Source of the DNA: Acanthaster planci
Lineage: Eukaryota > Echinodermata > Asteroidea > Valvatida > Acanthasteridae
DNA: 64,000 bases
Assembly (NCBI RefSeq): GCF_001949145.1
Contig: NW_019091360.1
Coordinates: forward strand, 680,440 to 744,439
Reading direction: 5' to 3'
Shown: piece after piece, positions 23,331 through 34,664 of the stretch
How positions within the stretch are numbered: the first letter of the stretch is position 1
Layout: each line of letters starts with the position of its first letter
Position numbers and translations under genes: made by a program
Notes under the pieces: model-generated
What the model saw: only the letters and a program-made list of their open reading frames with translations
Database searches by the model: none
Told to the model about the DNA's origin: nothing

Positions 23331-26100
23331 TGTTTCATAGTAAAATTAGTGCTTGTGAAAGGTCTAGGTTCATCTAGTCAATAGGAAGATACATACCATT
23401 CTGAATTCCTCCATTTTTGTTGTGTTTCCTTTTTAAAATGAGCTCATTGATTTGATGCTGAATAATTGCCGCTACACATGAATGAAAAAATAAATGAGCT
23501 GTAGATATGGCAACTATGGCTAAGTTTTCCAAACTGCACAATTACATGATAGTACGTAAAAGAATTGCTAATATACATGTACGTAAGGTTTCAGATTCCC
23601 AAAGCCAGTGAGATGCTGTGGTGCCTCGTCGGTACATGCTGCTTACGATGCACATAACACTAGGTTGGAGGACCACATCAATCTTTTTCTTTCTGTTTTG
23701 TTTGTTTTTTGTCCATCTTTTCTTTAATTTTTTGACAGTCAAAAACACCTAGTGTCCACTAGGTGTTTTTCTTTTTTTGGGGGGGGGGGGAATTCATATC
23801 CCTGAGGGATTTGTTTTTAAGGGAAAGAAAGTCCAAGATGGTTTGTTACAGACTAGTCTGGTTCCTGTGCCCAAATGCTGTGGATTGATTTAAGGGAAGA
23901 ACAGCAGCCAGTCTAACGTGTCATTACTATGGCTACTGCATGATGAAAAAGCTAAGCCAAACAAAAATGGTTGTGTTTCTGGTTACCTGACCAAACCTAG
24001 ACAACCATGCAGGATGACAATGACCACAAATAACACAGTGTCAACTCCACAGTGCAATTCTGTTTACATCATCCTAGCTGGTCAGCTTAAAAAAAACGTG
24101 GCCTGCTCCTGTGATTGGACCTGCAATCAACTGGCCAACAGACATTGTTTAACCACTCAGCAAGTGATCAGACAGAATGGTTTGTAGAGTAAACACATAC
24201 AGCATTAAAGTCCAAGTTCTCTCTTAATTTTTCCAAATGAGTGCACAAAAGAATTGACCAGCATATTACCCGATTTGTATTGGATGAAATAATTCAGAGA
24301 ACAAAAAGCCAACCCACCTTATTCTTTATTTGGTAATGTAATAGGAAACACAGCTATTTGGAGTTAGATAATTAGAGAAGAATCAAATATAATAAGCTCC
24401 ATTATGCAGGAAACCATGAAAGAACTTGAAATAATGGTATGAGGATCAAACAATTCAGTCAGAAATTGAAATGTTCATGTTTATGCTATTCTTTTCTATC
24501 CTCCAGCATTTTGTTGTTTCTTGGTAAAGTTGGTGTATATTCTGTCTCTTGATTATTTTTGAGTAGAAATAGTTTGGTGTTCTTTTCCCCTGCGAGTAGA
24601 AAAAGGCCAAAGGAAAGGCGAGAGGCAATCCTTAATTGTGATAAAATTTATGAGTGTGACAGTACAATGGAGAACATACATGTACATGTATGCTGCGTGT
24701 AGCAGTTGTGATACAAGAATGCTGCAGTATTGCATCATGATAAAAACAATTGGTGTTGTAATATTTGGCTGTGAATAAATTTCAACCGAAATGAAAGAAG
24801 TCAGACCGTTCCAAGTAACCAAAGTCTGAATGTGTGGACATCACATTTGTAAATACATGGAGTGGGAAAAGCTACTTTATCAAATGCCTCTAGAATGGCC
24901 CTTGAGAGCAAGGGAGCAGATGTAAGAGTGGCATAGTTGGGTTGAACTGAAGAATGAAACCTGTGCACATGCACTGCATTTGTACAATTCATGAATGAAT
25001 ACAAAGATGTCAGTTACCACAACTGCACACATTTTGTGACCTCAGTATTGAGATGTTTATTCTGTTGTAAAAAAATGGTATCGTTAGTCTTGTACGAGTA
25101 GAGATGAGAATGTTATCTAACATACTGAAAGACGGTCTCTCAAAAGAGTCATATCCTATATGTACTGCAGTTTCATGGTGAAAACTAGCACATTTTGGGC
25201 CTTAAAGGTGTTGCATCTGCAGATCTGAGGGTTCATTAAAAATCCAGAATTTGGACCTTTTGCTTTTTTAATTGTAGTAAAAAGTCTCATTAGGCAAGTG
25301 TATATGATATCACAGAGCAGGCCTGTTACAGAGTAAATTATCTTGGGTGCTTACAATTACATTTAAGATTTGGAGGAAAATGCAAACATTTACTCTGAAT
25401 ACTTAAATTTACATTGCATTCATCGTAGGCATGATATGAGGTGGTTAAACCTCAACAGTCAACTCGTTCATAATAGTGATGCAGTGTGATGCATTATTGC
25501 ATTTGTTTGAAATTTGTTTCGTTTTGTTTTGCTTTCATACTATCAAATAGTCGCAGCTTGTTACACGAAATTTTGCAGTTAAAGGCCAAGTTACTCTTCC
25601 TTGCTTCATAGATATACAAAAAATGGCCAAGGGTTAGTCATGAGATGTGGAACTGGTCGCATCATTACTGCCCTGCATATCCAAAACAGACTTTGAAGTA
25701 TGCACACATGCTGAAAACCTGCCCCTGCTTTGACCCATTTGGGTAGATATCCTGTCAGTCCTAACCATTTGGAGACCGTGGGATGCAAGGGGTTGTTGCA
25801 CTGCATCCTTGAAAATAACATGCAAGAGTCTTTTCCTTTCAATTAAGCAGTTTAATTTGTCAGTTACTGTGTCGAAATAATACCTTAGTCACAAAGCAAA
25901 AATAGATTTGTCACCCATGACTTTGTACTTGTGTGTATACCGTAATTACTGACTTCAGTTTTTCTGTGTGTTTGTTTTGTTTTTACAATGTACATGGAGG
26001 TCCTTCAGTATCTTTTCTCACCATCAGCGTTAAATTGTTATACCGCCAACCATAACTCCTTTTGACCGATTTCATCCAACTCGGCAATAATGTGGTGCAC
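23331..26100. other. Intergenic stretch, no gene recognised
   Basis: Noncoding AT-rich sequence. It contains the perfect palindrome at 23741-23770, a G tract near 23779-23790 and scattered TACATGTA words. Open frames here are short and lack domains or splice partners. Confidence 0.6.
23741..23770. repeat. Perfect 30-bp palindrome, 14-bp stem with 2-base loop
   Basis: AAAAACACCTAGTG is followed by TC and then by its exact reverse complement, and T-rich and G-rich tracts come next. It could extrude as a cruciform or form a strong RNA hairpin. No gene nearby explains it. Confidence 0.9.
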
Positions 26101-26640
26101 TAAGATCAGGTCAGAGGTCACCTAGCAGTCACTAGTGGTCATTTTCTTGAAAATTACAAATGCTTCTCTCAGTCTTCATCCAGTGAAGACAAGACTAGGT
26201 CGGCTCATTATAGGATGTACACAGAATTTGCCAAATGTTACCTATTGGTCAGCAGGTCGTCAATTACTAGAAGATGGGCACTTCTCGACGATTTCAGCCA
26301 AACTTTTTCAAGGGCATTGTGTCAGTTTCACGTGTAGTTATGAAGATTTCAAAGGACACCTAGTGGTTAGAATGTGGTCATTTTATGTAAAGTGGACTAA
26401 ATGGTTTCGTTACCTCAATTTTTACCACAATTTAGACCAAACTGTCAGTTATGGGTCTCTTGAAAACTTCAAGTATGCTATTTGCAGATTTGGGACAAAG
26501 GTCACCTGTAGCGGTCGGCATGTGGTCATATTCTGGAAAACAGACAAAATTGCTTTGTTTCTTTACTTTTTAAATGATTTCTGGTAAACTTTTTCAGTGA
26601 TTAGCCTTTTGCACGCTTGGTGACCTAGTGGTCAGTGTGT
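26040..26640 (+). repeat. Degenerate tandem repeat with AGGTCACCTAG..GTGGTCATTTT units
   Basis: Related blocks recur at about 26115-26150, 26354-26390, 26502-26540 and 26618-26640. Each has a variant of GGTCACCTAGNNGTCA, and most are followed by GTGGTCATTTTCTGGAAAA; ACCAAACTTTTTC or ACCAAACTGTCAG lies between units. Spacing is uneven (about 240, 150 and 115 bases). The 150-codon open frame in this region is a by-product of the repeat and not a recognised protein. Confidence 0.55.
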
Positions 26641-27135
26641 GACGCGTTTGTCGGCCAGGCTGGCCTAGAACGCTGCGGTATTTCATGCCAATGTACATGT
26701 ACTTCACAACAGGAGGATTACAGCCTGTGGTGACTCATAGCAGTCAGTCCGGTCCCCACGTGAGGCCGCCCGGCTAGCTGTGTGGATCAGAAGAATATGG
26801 GCCTAATGGGGTCAACCGGCGCTAAGTGGTTAAGAGGGCGGGCACCAAAGATTAAGATGAGGCTGCTCCTCTTCTGAATCCCTATGAAGGAGTCAAAGGG
26901 GCCTTATTTGATCAATCAGTGCTAGATTGGTGGCAACAGCAGCGAACTAATACGCTTGATCAGACCAAGAAAGATGAGTTGCTGGGGCCTCACTCCAGCA
27001 ACGAAGTATAATCGTTGATTGGCAAGGTACTTACCTCTGCATGCGCAGTGAGTACCCCCATTTTTTTGGGGGGGGGGAGATTTGACCACTGATATCTATA
27101 CACTGGATAGGCAGCTCATCAGTAACTGCCGATGG
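26641..27135. other. No gene recognised
   Basis: A moderately GC-rich stretch with a G tract near 27066-27080. Nothing identifiable. Confidence 0.5.
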
Positions 27136-27515
27136 TTGCACTACACCAAATACGTGCCCATAGAAAACAGTGCAAAATTTGGACCGAAATAGCGCCGCCT
27201 CTTGACTCTAGTGAAGAGGATGGCCTCCATTTTTTCACTGGAAATTCAAGATTATGACCAGAAGATCAATTTTCATTTCAGTTTTATGGGGTTAGCCACT
27301 GAAAAATAATTTATTTACCTTTCCCCAAAGACAACCCCAAAATAGCAGTAAAAACTAGGCGCATATTTCTGAACGTACCCCCCAGCCTCTATCCAAAATA
27401 TATATTTATAGAAATATTTCTATGATCCCTCTTGATTATAGCCTGTCTTGTAAAAATCCCGTGGGATCACCAAATATTAATGAACTTGCGCGCAGATATA
27501 CAACCATTAGCTGGA
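27136..27515 (+). repeat. Dispersed direct repeat C, copy 1
   Basis: This aligns by eye with 33005-33428 in the same orientation. Shared words include GGCCTCCATTTTTTCACTG, TTTATAGAAATATTTCTATGATCCCTC and AATCCCGTGGGATCAC.AAATATTAATGA. Copy 1 lacks about 60 bases present in copy 2. It is noncoding. Confidence 0.8.
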
Positions 27516-27903
27516 CTGCACCCCTATGTGTGAATTGAAGTGACCACGCGGCCATCTTAGGATATCCAATACAATGGCCTCCAACTTCAGTCCATTCACT
27601 AAAGTGAATTCATGCATGGCGCTAAAGCCGGAGACTTGGGAAAATGCCATTGTATTGAACAGCCTAAGAAGCAACAGTGGTTTTAGTGTTGAGAATTCAA
27701 GTTATGTTCACGTGAATTCGAAGAACTTCAGATTTTATTTAAATTTAACTCGTAAATGGCTTATTGCATTGCCGGACTCGCTTTTACATCGTTCATATCT
27801 GCATTATAATGAACGAGTTGGCAATTCCGGCTACTTTGGTGGAAATTCTGTATACATTATGCATATGTAACTATGAATAACTACATATCACCTGACCAGC
27901 ACC

Positions 27904-28387
27904 ATGTATCGCAAGCCTACCCACACCGACCAGTACCTGGCCTTTGACTCACACCAACCAGTGTCCGTCAAGAGGGGCGTGGCCAAGTGCCTACATGACC
28001 GCGCCTCACGCCTAGTCACCAGACGCACCACACAGCCGCCGAGAGACGCCGAGAGACGCCGAGTCACCGCTGCCCTCACGGCTAACGGGTATCCAGCGTC
28101 CTTCATCCGGCAGTCATCAAGACCCAAGACCAGCACCGAGGTGGAGCGACAGGAGTACAAGGTTTTCACCGTTCTTCCCTTTGTGGACGGTATCTCCGGA
28201 CGGCTGAAGAGGATCCTGGAGGACCACGGCGTCCGCACCGTGTTCCGATCATCCACCACCTTGAGGAACCAACTCGTGCGTCCTAAGGATCCCATCCCAC
28301 CCGGAAGACGCGGAGGAGTGGTCTACAGGATACCATGCGGTGACTGTGACAAGGTATACATCGGCGAAACTGGCAGACCAATCGGCG
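27904..28387 (+). mobile_element. Penelope-like retroelement, 3' part with GIY-YIG endonuclease, truncated
   Basis: The open frame starts at an ATG inside the family signature YRKPTHTDQYL, which sits at the end of the reverse transcriptase of Penelope-like elements. It continues with KRGVAKCLHDRA and, before the gap, GGVVYRIPCGDCDKVYIGET, the GIY-YIG nuclease core with its Cys-x-x-Cys pair. The RT catalytic core should lie upstream, but 27.5-27.9 kb is AT-rich and not coding, so the insertion is 5'-truncated, as is common. The assembly gap removes the rest of the nuclease. The open frame is otherwise undamaged over 160 codons, which suggests a fairly young copy. Confidence 0.85.
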
Positions 28388-28995
28388 NNNNNNNNNNNNN
28401 NNNNNNNNNNNNNNNNNNNNNNNNNNNNNNNNNNNNNNNNNNNNNNNNNNNNNNNNNNNNNNNNNNNNNNNNNNNNNNNNNNNNNNNNNNNNNNNNNNNN
28501 NNNNNNNNNNNNNNNNNNNNNNNNNNNNNNNNNNNNNNNNNNNNNNNNNNNNNNNNNNNNNNNNNNNNNNNNNNNNNNNNNNNNNNNNNNNNNNNNNNNN
28601 NNNNNNNNNNNNNNNNNNNNNNNNNNNNNNNNNNNNNNNNNNNNNNNNNNNNNNNNNNNNNNNNNNNNNNNNNNNNNNNNNNNNNNNNNNNNNNNNNNNN
28701 NNNNNNNNNNNNNNNNNNNNNNNNNNNNNNNNNNNNNNNNNNNNNNNNNNNNNNNNNNNNNNNNNNNNNNNNNNNNNNNNNNNNNNNNNNNNNNNNNNNN
28801 NNNNNNNNNNNNNNNNNNNNNNNNNNNNNNNNNNNNNNNNNNNNNNNNNNNNNNNNNNNNNNNNNNNNNNNNNNNNNNNNNNNNNNNNNNNNNNNNNNNN
28901 NNNNNNNNNNNNNNNNNNNNNNNNNNNNNNNNNNNNNNNNNNNNNNNNNNNNNNNNNNNNNNNNNNNNNNNNNNNNNNNNNNNNNNNNNNNNNNN
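28388..28995. other. Assembly gap (run of N)
   Basis: 608 unknown bases. Open frames that seem to cross it are artefacts. Confidence 0.99.
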
Positions 28996-29231
28996 GTTTA
29001 CATTCAACAGCTAGCCCACCCAGCCGGCTGGGAACAACCGAACATCAACGGTACTATCCGAACATGCCGAATATGGAAGGGACGACTTTGGAATATTTCG
29101 ACTATTTCCGGAAAACTGGAGGAGTCCCTCAGTCTTGGTCAGACATTGAGGGATACCGGACCCACGATTCGTAGAGTAGTCAGAATCATCGGGTCTGGTA
29201 TCCGGCTATGATCTCCATTATAAAGTACGAA
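28996..29231 (+). other. Sequence after the gap, no recognised product
   Basis: Two plus-strand frames are open here. One reads MPNMEGTTLEYFDYFRKTGG and stops near 29172, the other runs to 29211. Neither is recognised. It may be the 3' end of the interrupted Penelope-like element or unrelated DNA. Confidence 0.3.
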
Positions 29232-29512
29232 GTATGGTGTACTGTTTACGACAAACATTTCTCTCTCTCTCTATAGCCTCCCTCCAGGCGACGCAACCAG
29301 ACGACACGACGGCTCCCGTCGCGTCGTGCCGTCGCCCGTCTCGTCGTGCCGTCTAAGGTCCTTTCCTTGTTGCATTTTTTTCTGCCTATACGTCGCCCCT
29401 TCCGTCGCCCGTTGCGTCGTGCTGTCGTGCGTCGTGTCGTGCATCGCGTTGCCTGAAGCGCGACGCACGACGCGACGTGTGCTGTCGCCCTTTACTGTTT
29501 TCTTTCATTTCT
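29232..29512 (+). mobile_element. CGTCG-rich MITE D, copy 1 (incomplete)
   Basis: It starts GTATGGTGTACTGTTTACGAC and has the CT-repeat (CTCTCTCTCT) and then the CGACGCAACCAGACGACACG type interior. It ends GTCGCCCTTTACTGTTTTCTTTC. Compared with the copy at 30695-31114 it lacks most of both terminal inverted repeats. Confidence 0.75.
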
Positions 29513-29654
29513 TTCCCCCGACCCTTGCTTGCACACTACATGCCATAGGTACCAGGCCTTGATTCTGTTGTTCTTTTTCGTGGATTCTTTCTAACTTTGT
29601 GTTTTCATTCAGAGTGAGTTGTTGAAGAAGACTCTTCCCTTTCTTTTTTTTTTA

Positions 29655-29682
29655 AATCAAATCAAATCAAATCAAATCAAAT
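29655..29682 (+). repeat. (AAATC)n microsatellite
   Basis: Five uninterrupted AAATC units after a T tract, inside the left arm of the large inverted repeat. Confidence 0.9.
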
Positions 29683-30694
29683 GTAATCAGAAAGAGCGTT
29701 GTGACTAATCAGCATTGTCCTCAGGAAATATATAACATTAACGTCAGCCACAACAATGTTTTAGCTTTTCCTGATCTAATCGTGATTTTTCTAATAATAA
29801 TTGTAAATCCATTCTAAGATACATCAATCATTATTACGTGCTCGCAAAAATGTAACATGCGGATCTGATGAGAAATTAAGCGCGAGGCCAAACAGAAAGG
29901 AAGAAAAGACACCGTCACAATGGTAGTAGGATCTACAGTGTTTAATCAAGAAATACGCCGGCGGACCAATATCATTGAAAGTGTGGTGCTGATGAAGTTA
30001 ACGGGGAAGACTAAACTGAAGGAAGACTGAAGACTGAATATTCTGAAGGTAATAATATAATGCAGGCTGGATGGTAACTACCTGAACCCCTGGTCAACCT
30101 TGTAGACAAATTGTCTGGAGGAGTGGGAGAACTACTTGGAAACTGCTGGCATGGACCACAGAGAAATATTTATAAGGTTACAGATCTACCACAAATGGGA
30201 ACTTCATCAACAGTCTTAAAAAGAGTAAATTAAAAAGTGACGAATTCTGGGCTTACACTTATTATGTGAGAGCACCTTCATACGCGGATTTTCTTTTTGC
30301 TCGTTTTCATTTTTTTTCGATAAAATATGACGAAAAGTAATTCACTTTGATGAATGGATGAAACAATCACTCCCCCCCAAAAAAATCAACGCTTGCGGCA
30401 CAGGGCATGTATTTTGCAAGCGCAATGGGCGGAAATGAGAGAAAACAAAAGAAATCATTGGCTGGGAAATTAAGGAGTGACGAATTATGAGCTTGCGGTT
30501 TTCATTTATTTTGAGGGAGCAATTCCTACTAATTTGGATTTTCGTTTGCTTTTTTAGCATTTTTCAATAAAATATGACTTAAATTAATCCCAATTAATGA
30601 ATCGAAGAGATAAAACAATGAAAAACCCACACTATAAAACAATGAAAAATCAACACCAAAGAGCGAATTGCGTGTACCTTGCAAGATAGGTGGA

Positions 30695-31114
30695 CTGAAA
30701 TAAAAGAAAACAGTAAAGGCGACCTCTATAAACACCATGAAGTAAAGGGTATGGTGTACTATTTACGACACACATTTCTCTCTCTCTTTAGCCTCCCTAA
30801 AGGCGACGCAACTACACGACGCGACGGCTCCCTTGCGTCGTGCCGTCGGGTTGCACCGTCGCCTTCTTGCCATTACTTTTGTACACTCACGTCGTGCCGT
30901 CGCATCGTGCTGTCTCAGGTCCTTTCCATGTTGCATTTTTTCCCGCCTAAACGTCGCCCTTCCGTCACCCGTCGCGTCGTACCGTCGTGCGTCGTGTCGT
31001 GCATCGCGTCGCCTGTTACGTCCCCTGAAGCACGACGCGACGCACGACGCGTCGTGTGCTGTTGCCCTTTGCTTCATGGTGTTTGTAGAGGGCGCCTTTA
31101 CTGTTTTCTTTCAT
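30695..31114 (+). mobile_element. CGTCG-rich MITE D, copy 2, with about 50-bp terminal inverted repeats
   Basis: The left end (30695-30749) contains AGAAAACAGTAAAGGCGACC and AACACCATGAAGTAAAGGG. The right end (31062-31114) is its near-perfect reverse complement (CCCTTTGCTTCATGGTGTTT..AGGGCGCCTTTACTGTTTTCT). The interior is dominated by CGTCG, CGTGC and CGACG words, so several frames look open and Arg/Ala/Ser-rich, but these are not proteins. This is the complete form of the family in the window. Confidence 0.85.
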
Positions 31115-31770
31115 GTCTCTTTCTTATCTCCCGTGCTTTCAAAGTACATGCTATTTACTCTTTGGTGTTGATTTGTTCTTGTTTTTATCTCATCCATTCC
31201 TTGATTAGGTTGATTTCTGTCATATTTTATTAAGAAAATGAAAAAAGGGGCAAAAGGAAAATCGGCATATGTAGGAACGGCTCTGATTTCTAAGTAGTAC
31301 TCCCAATTCTCCAGACAATTTGCCTAACAATTGTACAGCTGCAAGTTTCACTGCGGGATTAGGGAGTTACTACCGTGCCCGGTCACTGGCTAGGGAAGTT
31401 ATCAGCTCCTTCTCAAGGACTCTTGTGGCTGGTTGCAAGTTCTGCTACCAACTGCCCACACGCGCTGCCCACTTGTATGACCTGATTATGGGGAGTTATG
31501 ATTTCAAAAATTGGGGGAGCAAAATTAATTCTATTGCGTAATTATTAGAAAGATCAAAATTAGAGCAGGAAAAGCTAAAACAACGTTGTGGGTCATGTTA
31601 TTTATTTCCTGGAGACAAGGCTGATAGTTGGTCGTGACAATCTTTCTAATCATATTTGATTAAAAAAACAAACCTTTTCTTCAACAACTCACTCCTCTTG
31701 AAAACACAAAGTTTGAAAGTAACTTAATATGCATAAAAAAGAACAATAACAGAAACAAGACCTGCCACCT

Positions 31771-31966
31771 ATTCGCTCTTTGTACGCTACCGCCATAGGC
31801 ATGCAGAGCCTCGATATGGTAGCTTTTCCGTGTATGTTGGTAAGTAATTTTGGGCATGATGTTGCGTTAGTTCTTCTACCATCTATACTATACGATTGGA
31901 CAATATTTCGAAAGCTGTCAGTTCAAGGCTCTGCATGCCCATGACGGCAGCGTACAAAGAGCGAAT
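31771..31966. repeat. Hairpin with about 42-bp arms
   Basis: 31771-31813 (ATTCGCTCTTTGTACGCTAC..) pairs with 31924-31966 (..GCGTACAAAGAGCGAAT) with only a few mismatches, around a 110-base loop. It lies just outside the right arm of the large inverted repeat. Confidence 0.85.
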
Positions 31967-32500
31967 GCCATGTCCTGGGTGCATGCAGTCCACTATTCAA
32001 GTAAGAATTACTGCTCAGTCATTAGCATTAAAAGTAGCTGCCCCGCATTTTTCTGAAAAAAGGAGATTGCTTGGCCCCCGAAATGGTGAGATTGTGTAAA
32101 TCGTTGCCAGGATCAACTGCCTGGGTCTTCGAGCTGTCCTATGAGAGCAGAATGGCTGAAAACTACAACTGAAAAATGGTCCTAAGTGCCCAAGAAGGTT
32201 GAGGGTTGCCACTTGAAAAATGGCTGCAATCAGACTTCGAAAAAAATCACTTTTCGGGGTGATTTTGTTTTGTGGGAATAGTTAAAAATGTAATTGGTTG
32301 GTCCACAATAAATTGAAAGGAAATCGACAGATTAGGGACCAGACAATAATTTTTTTGTGTTTACGCAATCTCAAGGATGTTTGTAAGCAAGTTATTGGGC
32401 CCTGAATAGCGCCGATTTTACACTGTTTTCAATGGGGCTTGAATTAGTGGACTGTACCCTACTATTCAAGTAAGAGCGGAAAATGAAATTTTCAGGGGGC
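31967..32500. other. No gene recognised
   Basis: A short stretch of noncoding sequence between the hairpin and MITE D copy 3. Confidence 0.5.
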
Positions 32501-32501
32501 G

Positions 32502-32832
32502 GAAATGAAAGAAACAGTAAAGGCGCCCTCTACAAACACCATGAAGCAAAGGGCAACAGAACACGACGCGTCGCGCCGTGTCGTGCGTCGCGCTTCAGGG
32601 GACGTAATAGGCGACGCGATGCACGACACGACGGTACGACGCGACGGTCGACGGCACGACGCGACGCAACGCAAGACGCGACGCGTGTGTACAAACGAAA
32701 TGGCAAGAAGGCGACTGTTCGCCCCGACGGAACGACGCAAGGGAGTCGTTGTGCCGTCGCGTCGTCTGGTTGCGTCGCCTGGAGAGAGGCAAGAGAGAGA
32801 GAAATGTTCGTCGTAAATAGTACACCATAGTG
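32502..32832 (-). mobile_element. CGTCG-rich MITE D, copy 3 (inverted)
   Basis: The plus-strand left end GAAACAGTAAAGGCGCCCTC..AACACCATGAAGCAAAGGG equals the right terminal repeat of copy 2. The interior is CGACG-rich, and the other end reads TTCGTCGTAAATAGTACACCATA without the inner part of the terminal repeat. It lies in opposite orientation to copies 1 and 2. Confidence 0.8.
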
Positions 32833-32924
32833 AAGTGTGACGTCATTGAGAACCACCACATGCTGTACAAACGCTTGTTGGTTCAGGCGCAGGTTCTCGC
32901 GCTAATGCATTTTACAGACATACT

Positions 32925-32990
32925 TGCACTCTATCCGGTTCGTAAATGTGACGTCACTTCAGTTTAAACCACGCCCACTGCACATGCACA
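32925..32990 (-). repeat. Fragment of MITE A
   Basis: CTCTATCCGGTTCGTAAATG..ACTTCAGTTTAAACCACGCCCACTGCAC matches the 7868-7925 part of MITE A copy 1 in the same orientation. Here it includes TGACGTCA. Confidence 0.7.
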
Positions 32991-33004
32991 GCACATAAGG
33001 TTTC

Positions 33005-33428
33005 ACCACACCAAAAACGCGCTCATAGAAAACATTGCAAAATCGGACCGAAATAGGGCCACCTGTTGACTCTTGTGAAGAGGTTGGCCTCCATTTTTTC
33101 ACTGAAAATTCTAAATCATGGCCAGATCACTTTTCGTTTCAACTTCAAGGGGTAGCCCCGAAAATGTTTTTTATACGTCTTTCAACGAAGATACCCCCAA
33201 AATATCAGTAAAACTGAGCGCTCATTTCTGAGTGTAGCCGCCCGCCTCCATCCAAAATAAGCCCGCAGTTTGGGGCTTTTTGTGAAAGAAATACCCCGAA
33301 CTGGAAAATATTAGTCTGAAATTCGGGATTTATAGAAATATTTCTATGATCCCTCCTGATTATGGTCTGTCTTATTGTAAAAAATCCCGTGGGATCACAA
33401 AATATTAATGAGCTCGCGCGCAGAAATA
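33005..33428 (+). repeat. Dispersed direct repeat C, copy 2
   Basis: Second copy of the 27136-27515 repeat. It is broken off at CGCGCAGAAATA, exactly where the possible large element beginning CACACACAGAA starts. Copy 1 continues with different sequence after the same CGCGCAGATATA. Confidence 0.8.
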
Positions 33429-34664
33429 CACACACAGAAAAAAAAATACACAAGTTGTGCAAAATTGTACATAATTCCAATGTGCTATACGAACCCGCTA
33501 ATAATTATGTACAATTTTACACAATAACTTTTACCTAAGCATCTTCATAAAAGTTTTTTAAAAGTTTACTTCGAAAATAGGTACGTGAATTTGCCCCATA
33601 ATTTGGTAAAAGAAGTCAAGAAAACCTTTACCCCATTATTTGGTATAATTCTACATGGTATCTATGTTAGTTGATGACCGGATTTACTATTTAATCGGTA
33701 TTTTTACTGGTTTTTCGTGTAAACAATTTACAAATTTTTCATGTGTTTTTATGTGAGAAATAATGTTTCATTAAAAAAGATTATTGGACGTATGATAAAA
33801 TAGCGATAAACATGAATGTTAAAATTTATCAGTTAAATTTTATTGTCAATTATACTAATAATTGTAACAATATTAAAATTTACAATCATAGTTAACCAGA
33901 TGGCAATTTCGACCATGAAATACAATTCAAATTCCTTGATGAGCTTGATTCAAAACAATTTGCAACAGTAACAATGAACACTAATTCTTCTGAAAAGTTG
34001 AAGTATGAAGAAACACAACCAGGGATTTTTAGAGACTACACTCAGATACTGGCTTCTAAGGCAACAAAATAAAAAATAATAATAAGGATGCTTTATATTT
34101 GTACGCTGGTTATAACTGGTCTTTAAAGGTTTGAAAAAAATATGTCTCAAAATTTCACCATAAGCAAAGATAATGTTGATAGCCAAAGTCTGAAACACAT
34201 CTTTTCCAAAATTCTCTGCTTAAGTTGACTCATTTTCATTTTACATCCTGATGATCTGAAAACATTTTGATGGGCTCAATTTTTACTGAATCCAAAAAGT
34301 CATACAAGAATTTTTCAGCATGAAATGTTCAATGTAAAAGTCAGTTTTCATTTGTATAGAGATTGAATGCTTCCATTAAGGGAAATCAATTAATGCAGCA
34401 CAATCAGGGATTTGCTTCTTTGGTAAGGCAATCACGGTTGCTTTAATTTTTTTCTTTGGTAAAAACCTAGTCCAGCGGCCGGTTTCACGAATCCTAAGAT
34501 GCGTCTCGTCCTAGGATCGATTTCACCAAACTTAGGACATGTTCAACGCATCGTAACTTCCCTAGCAACGCGGCCAAACCCGTCTTAACTTAAGATCAGT
34601 ATTGGGGCCGTCTTATCTATATGCAAACGTATACATTTTTGTAGAAAACAGCGAAACGGCACTT

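Larger units (their letters stand above)
29548..31762. repeat. Large inverted repeat (arms about 480-640 bp) around MITE D copy 2
   Basis: The left arm is about 29548-30190 and the right arm about 31285-31762. Paired blocks include CTTTGTGTTTTCA..GAGTGAGTTGTTGAAGAA (29598 and 31690), CAACGTTGTTTTAGCTTTTCCTG-like sequence (29750 and 31570) and ATTGTCTGGAG..GGGAGAACTACTT (30105 and 31290). A further GATTTTC.TTTTTGC..AATAAAATATGAC pair extends it inward (30285 and 31220). The arms are diverged and have indels. It looks like a foldback or terminal-inverted-repeat element. Confidence 0.7.

Noticed and set aside
23741-23770. Histone-type 3' stem-loop or intrinsic terminator
   Set aside because: The stem is 14 bp with a 2-base loop, unlike the 6-bp stem and 4-base loop of histone mRNAs. 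No histone gene is near, and bacterial-type terminators do not apply.
26135-26587. Plus-strand frame of 150 codons
   Set aside because: It lies over a degenerate tandem noncoding repeat and has no recognisable motif or splice partners.
30679-31233. Plus-strand frame of 184 codons, Arg/Ser/Val-rich
   Set aside because: It spans MITE D copy 2, where CGTCG words keep several frames open on both strands; no domain and inverted-repeat ends.
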